Source: Isoetes taiwanensis
Lineage: Eukaryota; Streptophyta; Lycopodiopsida; Isoetales; Isoetaceae
Direction: 5' to 3'
DNA: 64,000 nucleotides
NCBI GenBank assembly: GCA_021234155.1
Contig: JAJEKV010000104.1
Span: 1,311,900-1,375,899 of the forward strand
In this document: positions 33,141 through 42,849 of the stretch, piece by piece
Layout of the letters: each line of letters begins with the position of its first letter
Position numbering within the stretch: the stretch's first letter is position 1
Notes under the pieces: model-generated
What the model was told of the DNA's origin: nothing
What the model saw: the letters and a program-made list of their open reading frames with translations, nothing else
Databases searched by the model: none
Translations under genes and position numbers: made by a program

Positions 33141-35270
33141 ATGGCAACTAGATTTGGTGCGTCGTTACTTAGTGCAATAGAAGTATATAATGATGGTGCA
33201 GGATTTCAAGTTTGGAAAGAAAAAATTCAGGAGGTTTTGAATGCAGAAGGTCTGATGGAGATAGTACAGCCACTAGAGGGAAAAAGGAGATTCTTGCGAA
33301 ATTGGGAAAGATAAAAATCGGTGAAGGGGAAAGCAAGCTGGCAGAAGGATCTGGTAAGACTGAAAGTTCTAGTGCATATTCTGATAAAAAACTTAGAGAA
33401 GCACGAGGTATTATTGCATGTAAGGTTGGGCCTAGTATCCTGCTTAGGATGAGAGGATTGAATCCCCAGCAAATGTGGGCATACCTTCTCAATAAATATG
33501 AACGAAAGTCATCTTTACAGTTGGATGTTTTAGACAGAGAACTAAGACAGCTAAAATACAATGAAAATGAAAGTATCACAGAGTTTTTCTCAAAATTGGA
33601 TAACATTTTTGCTGATTTAGAGGCAGCCGGAGCAAGATTGAGGGCAGCCGGAGCAAGATTGAGTGATGAATTTCAGATTCTATCAATAGCTCGTGCGTTC
33701 TCAAGGTATGATATGTTGTCCACGCTGATAAGAACCACAATAAAAAATCGTGATGAAGCAGAAAGATTAATAAGAACAGAACTTGAGCAAAGGAAAATGA
33801 GTAACGAGGAAGAAGAAAGTCCTGAGGTCTTATTTGTTGAAAAATCAAAGGGTAAAATTCAAAGAAGTATGGGTCCTTGTTTTTATTGTCATGAAGTAGG
33901 ACATCTAAAAGCAAATTGTCCAAAACTGAATAAAGAGATGTCTTCTTGTTATAATTGTGGTGGCATGGGGCACATTTCCACAAATTGTTCCAGTCCCAAA
34001 AATCTCAATAGGGGACGAGGAAGATGGAGTGCTGAGAGAGCAAGTGTTGCTTTGAGGGGAAGAGGTAGCACATCAAGGGGAAGGGGAAGAAGAGGAGCAA
34101 CCAGAGTAAATGTAACTCAAGAAGTTGTTGAGGACAACTCTGCTAACGATCATGACGATCAAGAGGTAAAACCTGTTATACTGTCAACATATAATGATTA
34201 TTGTTCTAACAACGAGATTGATGAATTTATAGTTGATAGTGGAGCTGAACGATCAGTAGTTAACTCTACTGATATTCTAGATGATGTTTACGCTAGTAAA
34301 CATTTGAGCCATGTACAGCTAGGGAATGGAGACTTGCAGGATGTAACTGGGAAAGGAATGCTGCAACGCTTTGATCTGCAAGGAAATAGAGTCAATATTT
34401 CAGATGTTTTGTGTGTACCAGGACTATATAAGAATCTTATTTCAGTAAGTCAATTAGTTGATCTAGGATATGAATTAAGATTTAACAGAAAGGGGTGTAA
34501 GGTGTTGCTTGATAATGAATTGAAGTTTTTTGCAAAACGGATTGGGAATTTATTTCAGTTCTCAAATAAGATATTAAGAAGTGTGAATATACTATCAACC
34601 CCATCAACTTCAGTTTGGCATTGCAGGCTTGCTCATACACATATGAAAAATATTAGGTACATGATAAAGAAGGGGCTTATTAGGGGAGAAAATAACACTC
34701 CAGGAAAGTTTGTCTGTTCAGGATGTTTGTTAGGCAAATTAACAAGATTACCTTTCAGTAGATCAAAAAGAAGGGCGGAAAGATCTCTTGATCTCGTTCA
34801 TACCGATCTCTGTGGACCGCTGAATGTGCAAGGAAGAACAGGGAAGAGGTACTATATATCTTTCATTGATGACTGCACTAGAATGGGAAAATGTTATTTG
34901 TTGCCATCCAAAGATAAGGCCTTTGAAGCATTTAAGCAATATGTAACTGAGATGGAAAGGCAAACAGGATATAGGCTTAAATGTATTAGATCCGATAGAG
35001 GAGGTGAATATCTTTCAAGAAAATTTAGGGCTTTTTGTGTTGAACATGGAATTATAAGACAACTTACATGTAGAGATACTCCTCAACAAAATGGCATCGC
35101 AGAAAGGAAAAATAGAACAGCTCTAGATGCGGTAAGATCGATGATTAAATTTGCAGGGTTACCTAATTACCTCTGGGAGGAAGCAATCAAGGCCGTATTC
35201 TTTATACAAAACAGGTTACCGTCTAGCAGTATAAACGGAAATATACCCGAGGAAGTATGGTACAATAGAA
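33141..35270 (+). pseudogene. gag-pol: copia gag, protease and integrase
   Basis: The ATG at 33141 (MATRFGASLLSAIEVYNDG) opens gag. A slip in a five-A run at 33281-33285 moves to the long frame that continues to the LINE. Domains in order: gag core (MRGLNPQQMWAYLLNKYE), two CCHC knuckles (CFYCHEVGHLKANC, CYNCGGMGHISTNC), an Arg/Gly-rich tail, protease with VDSGAERSVV, the GAG-pre-integrase HHCC module (WHCRLAHTH to CSGCLLGK) and the integrase core. The core has all three acidic residues (HTDLCGP, RSDRGGEYL, QQNGIAERKN). The frame is cut after PEEVWYN by the LINE. Confidence 0.9.
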
Positions 35271-35689
35271 TTTTTTTTTTTTTTTGAAGGATCCAATTAA
35301 CTAATATTAATCCAGAGTAAATACAAGATGAGCGATATCAGGGTACTCCTACCCACACAAGAGTGAGTACCCACGTAACACAAGTGCCTATCTATGACTC
35401 ATGCCACAAATCTGCCCAGACTGTCTACAATGTGGAGGGTTCTTTCCCAGAGCGCTGCTTTGAACTGCTCTTTCCGAGGGGACGCCAAGTAAGACAGATA
35501 TAGTTTGTATCTCAACTGAGGAACCAACGCCTCAGGCTGCGTCTCGGCATTCCTGAACACCTTCATGCGTCGTCGCTTCCAAATGAGCCACAACAACCAG
35601 GCTTTACACAAATGAAAGGCCAAACTCTGAGGCTGGGACCACCTGTTAGGGTACACCCCCAAAAGAACCTCTTGACTAGAGAGCGGGAA

Positions 35690-36920
35690 TCACGAGGGGC
35701 TTTGGACCCCTTTGCCATGCGGCTGGATCTCTGAGCAAAGAAACATGCAGTGTTCCAGGGTTTCCACACAGGCACCACACATAGGACACATGTTGCTGAT
35801 GCGCGGGTTGATCCTGTGGACCCAAGTGTTCACCCTCAGGGAACGGTGCACGATCTGCCACAGCAATACCCGAATCTTGGGGGGCGAAATTGGGTTCCAC
35901 ACCCATCTCCAAATGTAGACCCAATCATCTCCCGGCACCTGGAGACTCCAACCGTCCGAAGGAGGCAGCTCATCCTGAATTGCCAACAGCCCATAACAGG
36001 ATTTCACAAAATTTGAGGGATCTACTTTCGGGTGACACTTCCACACCCGTCCTGATGCCTGCGGAGGGTTCAGCGGCAGCGCATTAGCTACCTGTGCCCA
36101 GATAGCGCAATCCCGGTCCCGAAGCTGAAATCTGCGATGAAAAAACTGCCAAGGTGCCAGCTGCCCATCGATATACCACTCCGCCACCGTCAATACCCCA
36201 CATGCTCCCATCTGCGCTGGACTCAGGGATCAACAGAGGCTGCCAGCACCAACGGTGTGCGTGGTCCAAGCGGGATCCACCAAGGCGATGCCTCCAACTG
36301 AATGCATCTGGCGGCATCAATTGCAAACAGCGGGCGGACCTGCTCCCAGGCTCGCAAGAGCCCCTTCAGAAACGGAGAGGCATGAGCATACGACCTGAAG
36401 CGACTGATGAAGCAGGACCATGCCCGGGGAGTCAAGTGCATTCTCAAGAATGGCAAAGACAAACTTTGATAAGAGGACCTTGCCATGCAGCGAGAGGTCG
36501 AAGAAGCCGAGTCCACCCGCAGCCTTGGGGCGCACGCACTTCCACCAGGCCACCTTAACGACCGCCCCTTCCTCATTGCCTCCCCATACAAAGTTACGGA
36601 CCATAGAGGAGATTTTCTGCACCTTTCTCTCTGGCGCCAGGATGATAGAAGCCATATAAATATGAGTCGAACAGAGAACGGACTTTGCCACAGTGACCCT
36701 GCCTGCCATGGACAGCTTCCCTCCCTTCCACCAATTAAGGTGCCGGCCTTGAGACCCCCAAAATGTCTTCCCACACCGCTGACGCTGAGATGTCGATGCC
36801 GAACGGGATACCCAAAAGCCTCGAGCACGTGCCCTGCGGCTGCGTTCGCCAAGGGAATTGGGACACGACTGCAGGCATAGGGCCAGCTGCTGGCCATAAT
36901 GTGGAGCACTTCGTCCAATT
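35690..36920 (-). pseudogene. LINE C-terminal region with zf-RVT-like motif
   Basis: Frames at 36709-36317 and 36211-35690 carry the plant-LINE C-terminal region: MAGRVTVAKSVLCSTHIYMA, MVRNFVWGG, WWKCVRPKAAGGLGFFDLSL. Near the end is the zinc-binding motif WVWNPISPPKIRVLLWQ with CPMCGACVETLEHCMFLC. Three frames are needed. It is a non-functional remnant. Confidence 0.8.
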
Positions 36921-37175
36921 CATGAGGCAGCCAGAAGCAAGGGAGAATGTATCCGGCTCTCCTTAGTGTTTAACGGGTTCCTCTCCTCGGCTGTAGGAAG
37001 AGGAGCGAGTCATCGGCGTCTTGACTCCCAATGCATTGCGACGCGTCGCCATCCTCGGCCCCTCCACAACACCCGCCCTCATTGCGGAAGTCAACAAGCT
37101 GCGGAGAGGGCCTGCCTTTCTGATGGTAAAGAGGAAGGGCCAGCGGGCAACCACCGGCGAACTCCACGCCCCACA

Positions 37176-37585
37176 CTAAAGATCGAGGAGATGACTCCAC
37201 CGGTGGCAGGGGAGGGTGGCTCTAGCAGATATTAAGAGCTTCATAACCACTGCTGCAAAGCTCTCCCCACATCCAAAGGCTAACATCATCCTCTTCAAAA
37301 ACGTCCACCGAACACTATCATAGGCCTTCGCGAAGTCCAGCTTCAAGTACACAATCTGCTGGCCTGTTCTGTGTGCCCAGTGAATGCCCTCGAATGCCGC
37401 TGCCACATTGCTAAGAATCTGCCTGCCTGGAATGAAGCCAGACTGCATGGGACTAATGGCCTCCTTCAAGACCCCCTGAAGTCTAAGCGACAGCGCCTTT
37501 GCAATGATTTTGTATACTGCTGACAGAAGCGTGATCGGGCGCCAATCAGAAATGACAGCTGGCTCCTTCACCTTCGGTATCAACG
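37176..37585 (-). pseudogene. LINE reverse transcriptase, N-terminal part
   Basis: The frame starts within FSLIPKVKEPAVISDWRPIT and continues LLSAVYKIIAKALSLRLQ, SGFIPGRQILSNV and LKLDFAKAYDSVRWTFL. These are fingers/palm motifs of plant L1-clade non-LTR RTs, with the first catalytic Asp in LDFAKAYDS. It ends by frameshift near 37180. The RT continues in other frames to about 36920, without a clear YADD motif. Confidence 0.85.
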
Positions 37586-37589
37586 AGAA

Positions 37590-39675
37590 ATTTGGCTCGC
37601 TCATATGATTATTTTAAAGCTTATGGTTGCTTCACATATGTTCATGTTCCAGAAGCAAACAAACAAAAGTTGGATGATAGAGCAGAAATCGGGTTCCTTG
37701 TGGGATATGACGAAGAATCAAAAGGCTATAGAATCTTCATGCCGAACACAAGGAAAATAGTGGTTAGTAGAGACGTAGTCTTTGATGAAAGTAAATTTTA
37801 TAAAGATAGGCATGAAATAGGAACTATGAAGTTAAAAGATAAAGAAAATTACATTAGTCCTGATGAGTCGAATAAACTTGATATGGTGGCTGATCTTGAT
37901 TCTAATGATGAAGATGAGTTGTATATGAGTGATGGCGAATATGCAGAGCCAAACGGAGAACGAGGAATGCCAGCGGAAACTAGGCAGCGAAAAAGGAAAA
38001 ATGAGGTGGAAAAGCTTAAGGATACAGGTATAGACTATAACCCTGAAATGTATGGAAGATATGGTACTGGGAAAACTAGAAGGATAGGAAAGCCCCCCGT
38101 AAGGTATCCTTCTTTATTAGCCGTATTTGAGCCTGATACTCCTAAGTGTTTTGAAGAAGCTGTTAATTCAGAAAAAGCTCATGAATGGCTAAAAGCAATG
38201 CAAGAAGAAATGGAATCATTTAAAGATACAGATACATATGACGTAGTAAAATGTCCAATAGGCAAGAATGTGGTTGGAAATAAATGGATTTACAGAATTA
38301 AAACAAACAGTGATGGTTCAAAAAGATTTAAAGCAAGACTTGTTGCTCAAGGCTTTTCTCAAAAGAAAGGAATCGATTACGAAGAAACATATTCTCCTAT
38401 AGTCAAGATAACTAGTATAAGGCTTGTTCTGGCTTTGGCAAATGCTATGAGACTTTATATACATCATATGGATGTAAAAACTGCTTTTTTGAATGCAAGC
38501 TTACAAGAAGAGATATACATGAAACAAGCCCCAGGCTTTGAAAAGGGAGATGACATGGTTTGGAAACTAAAACGTGCAGTTTATGGTCTGCGTCAGGCAC
38601 CAAGGGAATGGTATAAATGTATGGATAAATACCTTAGAGAAAAGGAATTTGAAAAACTTAAAAATGATGGAAACTGTAGAGAAGACAGAAAATTTTGCAT
38701 TATAGCTTTATATGTGGATGATTGCATCATGGCAGCAAATGACATACAGTGTCTTGATAAATGCAAAGAAGTACTAAAGCAAAGATTTAAAATGATGGAT
38801 CTTGGGGAGTTAAAGCAGTTCTTGGGCATTGAGTTGACCAGAGACAAAGAAAATAAGAAGCTTAAGCTGAGTCAAACTAGAAACATTGAAAATATGCTGA
38901 AAAGATTTGGGCTTGAAAATGGAAAACCAGTGAATTCGCCACTTGCAGCAGGATACAAGATTTCACGAGATCTAAGTCCATCAACAGAAGGTGAAAAGGA
39001 GGAGATGAAAGGCATACCTTACAGAGAATTAATAGGATGTTTGCTATATGTAGCCAATAGTACTCGTCCAGATATCTCATTTGCAGTAAACCTTTTAAGC
39101 AGATATAATAATGATCCTGGTAAAGGGCATTGGATAGCTGCCAAAAGAATCTTAAGATACTTAAAGGGAACCAAAGATCACGGGATCACATTTAGCTCTG
39201 ACAATTTAACATTATATGCATACTCAGATGCAGATTGGGCTGGTGACCTAGATGCAAGAAAGTCTACTTCTGGTTATGCTCTAGTTCTTGCAGGAGGTGT
39301 AATTTCATGGAGGAGCAAAAAAACAATCATCTGTTGCCATGTCTTCCGCTGAAGCAGAATACTCAGCATCTTCACTAGCCTCTAAGGAAATAGTATGGGT
39401 GAGAAGGCTTTTGACGGAAATAGGTGTGCCCCAAGCTAATCCAATAGTATTGCGTACTGATAGTCTCAGTTGTATTGCCATAGCAAAAAAACCCTGTGCA
39501 TCATGAGAGAACCAAGCACATTGAGTTGCACATTCATTTTATAAGGGATCTTATTGCCAACAGTATAATCACAATGGAATATGTGGAAACAGCAAGACAT
39601 GCAGCAGACATATTCACTAAAGCAATGACAGAAAAAAAGCTCGAGCTGTTCAAACAATTGTTGGGTATAAAGTAA
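37590..39675 (+). pseudogene. pol: copia reverse transcriptase and RNase H
   Basis: The copia frame resumes after the LINE with ARSYDYFKAYGCF and runs through the integrase C-terminus to RT. RT motifs are KWIYRIKTNSDG, ARLVAQGFSQKKGIDYEETY, MDVKTAFLNASLQEEIYM, VYGLRQAPREWY and the catalytic YVDD. RNase H follows (NSTRPDISFAVNLLSRY, YSDADWAGD, STSGYALVL). Extra bases in two seven-A runs (39317-39323 and 39485-39491) shift the frame, after which the canonical C-terminal copia residues can still be read to TAA at 39673. Both slips are in homopolymers and may be sequencing errors. Confidence 0.92.
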
Positions 39676-39694
39676 CAAAGGCATGAAGGGGAAA

Positions 39695-40472
39695 TGTTGG
39701 GGCACTCATGCCATTGTCACAAATAAATGTCTTTCTCACATGAAAATATAAAAACGAATCAGATTGACACCTGGCGCCATGCAACTTGTCGGTGGAGATC
39801 GAGATTAAAAGAGAATCGTGATACAGAGATCGAATACACGGGAAAGTCCAGAGGAAAGAATCGGCATCAGAAATCCGGTGCCCAATTCCTGTTAGCTGAT
39901 CTTATCATGTGAAGAACTGGTTGAAGACTTTGTTTGTTGAGATCTCATTGTTGCAGATTCCGGCTTGGTTGCAGACTCCGGCAGTAACAGAAGAGCTGGC
40001 CGGCTGATTGATTGCAGATCCGGCTGTAGCAGAGGAGCTGGGAAGAACTGATTGCAGTATCAGAGGTTTTGTGAGTATCTGAGTAGCCTGCATCAAAGAA
40101 GCGGATCTGCTGCTATTGTGGTCAGCAAAAGGAAGCGAGAGCTGAAGACTGGTCTGTGAGGTTCTCTGCTTGTTTCTTGCATATAGTTGCTCTGGTTTTA
40201 CTAACCGGAATTATTTTGTTGTGGTGAATCACCTGCGCTTGTGCTCTGGCTTATCTAGCTGGATAATTGCTTGTGCAGCGAATCGCTAAGCAAAATCTTG
40301 GGTACAGTTGGATACTTAACAATGTTGATTTGATTGCTCTAAATCGTTTGGATACAGTTGGTAAATTGCCAGTGTTAGTTTGACTGCTGTAAATTTCTGA
40401 AACATTAATTATCAAGCAAGTTTGGTTATGATTTGAACTCTTTGTTTTGCTTGGTTGCTTCTGTTATCATCA
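39695..40472 (+). repeat. copia 3' LTR
   Basis: Begins TGTTGGGG after the purine tract and ends TTATCATCA, followed by ACCAC. It contains 25 bases (40099-40123) absent from the 5' LTR. Confidence 0.93.
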
Positions 40473-40477
40473 ACCAC

Positions 40478-41283
40478 TATGGTGATCTCTAGGGCGTGGT
40501 GGAATGTCAATGTAGGCATGACCGCAGTTCTGCTTGGATGAGTAGAAGGTAGATTAAAAAGTCTACTTCCGTCCCACGGAAGTAGACGACCTCGAGAGAT
40601 AAGAGGTCAATCAGGAATGCATTGATAGGAAAGCACCTCTAGTCAATGCCTACCAGGGGAAGGATCCTTCACGCCCAAATACGGGGAGGACGCCATCCTT
40701 CACGCCAAAGGCCACTAAAGGTGTAGGCATGAGTGTCATCCTAGGCATTATAGGGCGCTGTCTCCACGGCCACGATGGAAGAAGCATCCTCTTCCTACGC
40801 CGGGAGATTAGTCATGCATCCATTTAGTTAATTAGATGGGTGGTTACCTTATAACCATAATTTTGTTAATAATTAAAATGGTATTAATGTAGTGTCGACC
40901 TGCGGGCCAATAGAGCGCTCCGGAGGGCAAGGAGGTCGAGCTACGAAGACTTGCAACACAAGTTTTGTTGGAATGTGTTGCAAGGAATGAAGAGTACCTC
41001 GAAGGATAATTGTATATGAAATTGTTAAATCTTGACAAACTTAAAAGTCGTATTAAGTAAGGCTAATAAGTACCTTGCTTTAATAGAGTTATGAATTGAT
41101 AAGTTATTGGAATAATGCAATGTCCTAGTAATGTTTTAAAAATATTACCTTAGAGTAATTCTAATAATTGTGTAAGTATAATAGTAATAAATTGTATGCA
41201 TCAAGTTGGTTGCAGGACAGGAAGATCCCAAGGTGGGGAGACTCACGATCTTTGCGGGCGACATCAATTCAAGGTGGGGAGAA
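40478..41283 (+). other. non-coding zone before a chromovirus-type LTR
   Basis: No gene is seen. It contains stacked inverted repeats at 40545-40587 and ends in a purine tract (GGTGGGGAGAA) directly before TGTGACG at 41284. This resembles the 3' untranslated zone of the minus-strand chromovirus (54181-53708), so it is likely the 3' end of a plus-strand relative. Confidence 0.45.
40545..40587. repeat. overlapping inverted repeats (two alternative hairpins)
   Basis: GTCTACTTCCGT (40561-40572), loop CCC, ACGGAAGTAGAC (40576-40587) form a perfect 12-bp stem. The left arm can instead pair with GAAGGTAGA at 40545-40553 across the loop TTAAAAAG. A second TTAAAAAG loop with a different stem (AAGGAGA/TCTCCTT) is at 59446-59467. 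Confidence 0.6.
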
Positions 41284-42800
41284 TGTGACGTTCCAGCATA
41301 ACATACAGTATGAATACATATATTATACTGACACGTCACTAGTACATGTCGACTCAGAGGACATGTACACAACGACCGTAAAGGGTAGTACCCTAGGGTA
41401 CGACCTTGTGAACCATTATATTGCACATGTTAAAGCAACATGTGAATATAATCCCTTTTTGCCACATGGCAATGACCCATTGACCAAAAAGGGACCAGCC
41501 CTAAATGCGTGGAGATAAAGGGGCATAAACCCTAAAAGGGAAACCCTTTTGGGTTCTCAGCCCCGAATCTCGGATTAGAAGCGTGAGAGGATGCATTTCC
41601 GCTGAGCGGAGGCGGAAGTCGGATCTCGGGTTGCGGCTTGATCCAAGATCAACAGACCGAGATCAGCGGCATGGGCGCTTTTGGAGGAGTGGGATCCGGC
41701 CAAGATGCTTGGTGGGTGGTTGATTCAATAGGTAGATCCGAGTTATCGGGCCTCTTTCATGGGTTTTAGCATCCATTCTTAGCTATAGGCGACCCCTGAC
41801 CTAAGAATGATAGACACTAACAAAGGAACCTAACCATGTATGATTAGGTAGATTAGAATAGATGTATTCTGTTATCTTCAGTTCTGTTGATGATGTTTTG
41901 ACATTCTATCGCCACTCTTGTGTATTGGGAAGGGGGTAGAGACCCGAGCCCAAGTAGTTGTATGATCATAGTTAGCCCATTAATTCCCAATTAATGCGGC
42001 ACGTGCATAAAGCCCTTTGGCCGTGGGTGGCGGAGCTATACCGGTGACAAGGAAGGGCTTGTCGATCCGCGTTGTTCCCTACAGTGCGTAGCGGCGGCGG
42101 GGAACATTGTGGGCTAGGGCTAATACCACAGCTTTGCGTGAGGCGGGGTATGGGCTCGACACCTCTTGGGTGATCGTCATCTTCTAGGGGTTCAAGTCGT
42201 TATATGAGCGGTGGCTCTCTAGCTCGCTTTGTGATTGGCATGAACCTTACGGAGGAGAGTGATCTCCTCCTGCCTCATCGAGGGCTGGGGAGATGCAACC
42301 CGGTAGTAGCCCCTTTGGCTATGAACTTCGGCGGGCTACGGTCGGGGCTCCAATACTTTTCAGCCTATCGTAAAGTATGCACGGGGAGGGGCGGATGGAG
42401 TGGACTACCCAACGACCATGTTTCTATGCCCGACCAAATCCATTTGCCATGAATTACATGCATTGTTATCCAGGAGACCCAAGCCGTCGGTCTTTTCCCA
42501 AGAGTCTGAGCACGGGTAGGATTTCCCCATGTTATGTTGATGTCTTGATGTGTTGTTGCAGCTCTTTGTGATATGGTGGACCACCCTTCGAGGTGGGTAT
42601 GTTATTGTTGATTGATGTCATGTGCTCATGTGTGTTTACGCTTCCTGACTAGATCGATCCAGGGAGCGGGATGAATGACACGTCCATTCTTCCCGTCGGG
42701 TTCTTGAACACCGGCAAGAGCCCGATGTTAGGTGGACGGACTCATGTCGTGAAAGCGATGCTGGTTTGAGGATGATCTCCGGTTTGTATCTGATCGGGCC
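41284..42800 (+). repeat. chromovirus-type LTR, plus orientation
   Basis: Starts TGTGACGTTCC after a purine tract. Parts of it align with the minus strand of 48050-49100, for example the shared strings GGATCC then GGTGGGTGGTT, GGGGGTAGAGACC and GGGGCGGATGGAGTGGAC. The two are divergent and in opposite orientation. The right border is uncertain, because a LINE follows at about 42850. ORFs here (42204-42452, 42377-42571) are not convincing. Confidence 0.5.
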
Positions 42801-42849
42801 ATCATTATAGAGCTGGGGCCGTCCACTGATCGAGTCCCCGAGTGTTAAG

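Larger units (their letters stand above)
35271..37585 (-). mobile_element. 5'-truncated L1-type LINE inserted in copia pol
   Basis: The insertion reads on the minus strand from 37585 to a poly(A) tail (15 T on the plus strand, 35271-35285). It is flanked by AGAA on both sides (35267-35270 and 37586-37589), and the copia frame resumes cleanly on the right. The 5' end lies inside the RT domain, so the endonuclease and ORF1 are missing. A truncated 5' end, poly(A) and short target duplication are the signature of target-primed reverse transcription. Confidence 0.92.
32345..40472 (+). mobile_element. Ty1/copia retrotransposon, nested LINE inside
   Basis: LTRs of 772 bases (32345-33116) and 778 bases (39695-40472) start TGTTGGGG and flank a single gag-pol. 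The target duplication ACCAC lies at 32340-32344 and 40473-40477. A primer site for initiator tRNA-Met (TGGTATCAGAGC, 33118-33129) and a purine tract (GAAGGGGAAA, 39685-39694) are in place. Pol order is integrase before RT, which defines copia. Without the LINE (35271-37585) the element is about 5.8 kb. Apart from the LINE, the coding frame is disturbed only by one-base slips in three runs of A, so the element is otherwise well preserved. Confidence 0.95.

Noticed and set aside
36154-36880. Plus-strand ORFs across the nested LINE
   Set aside because: The minus strand carries recognisable LINE motifs over the same bases.
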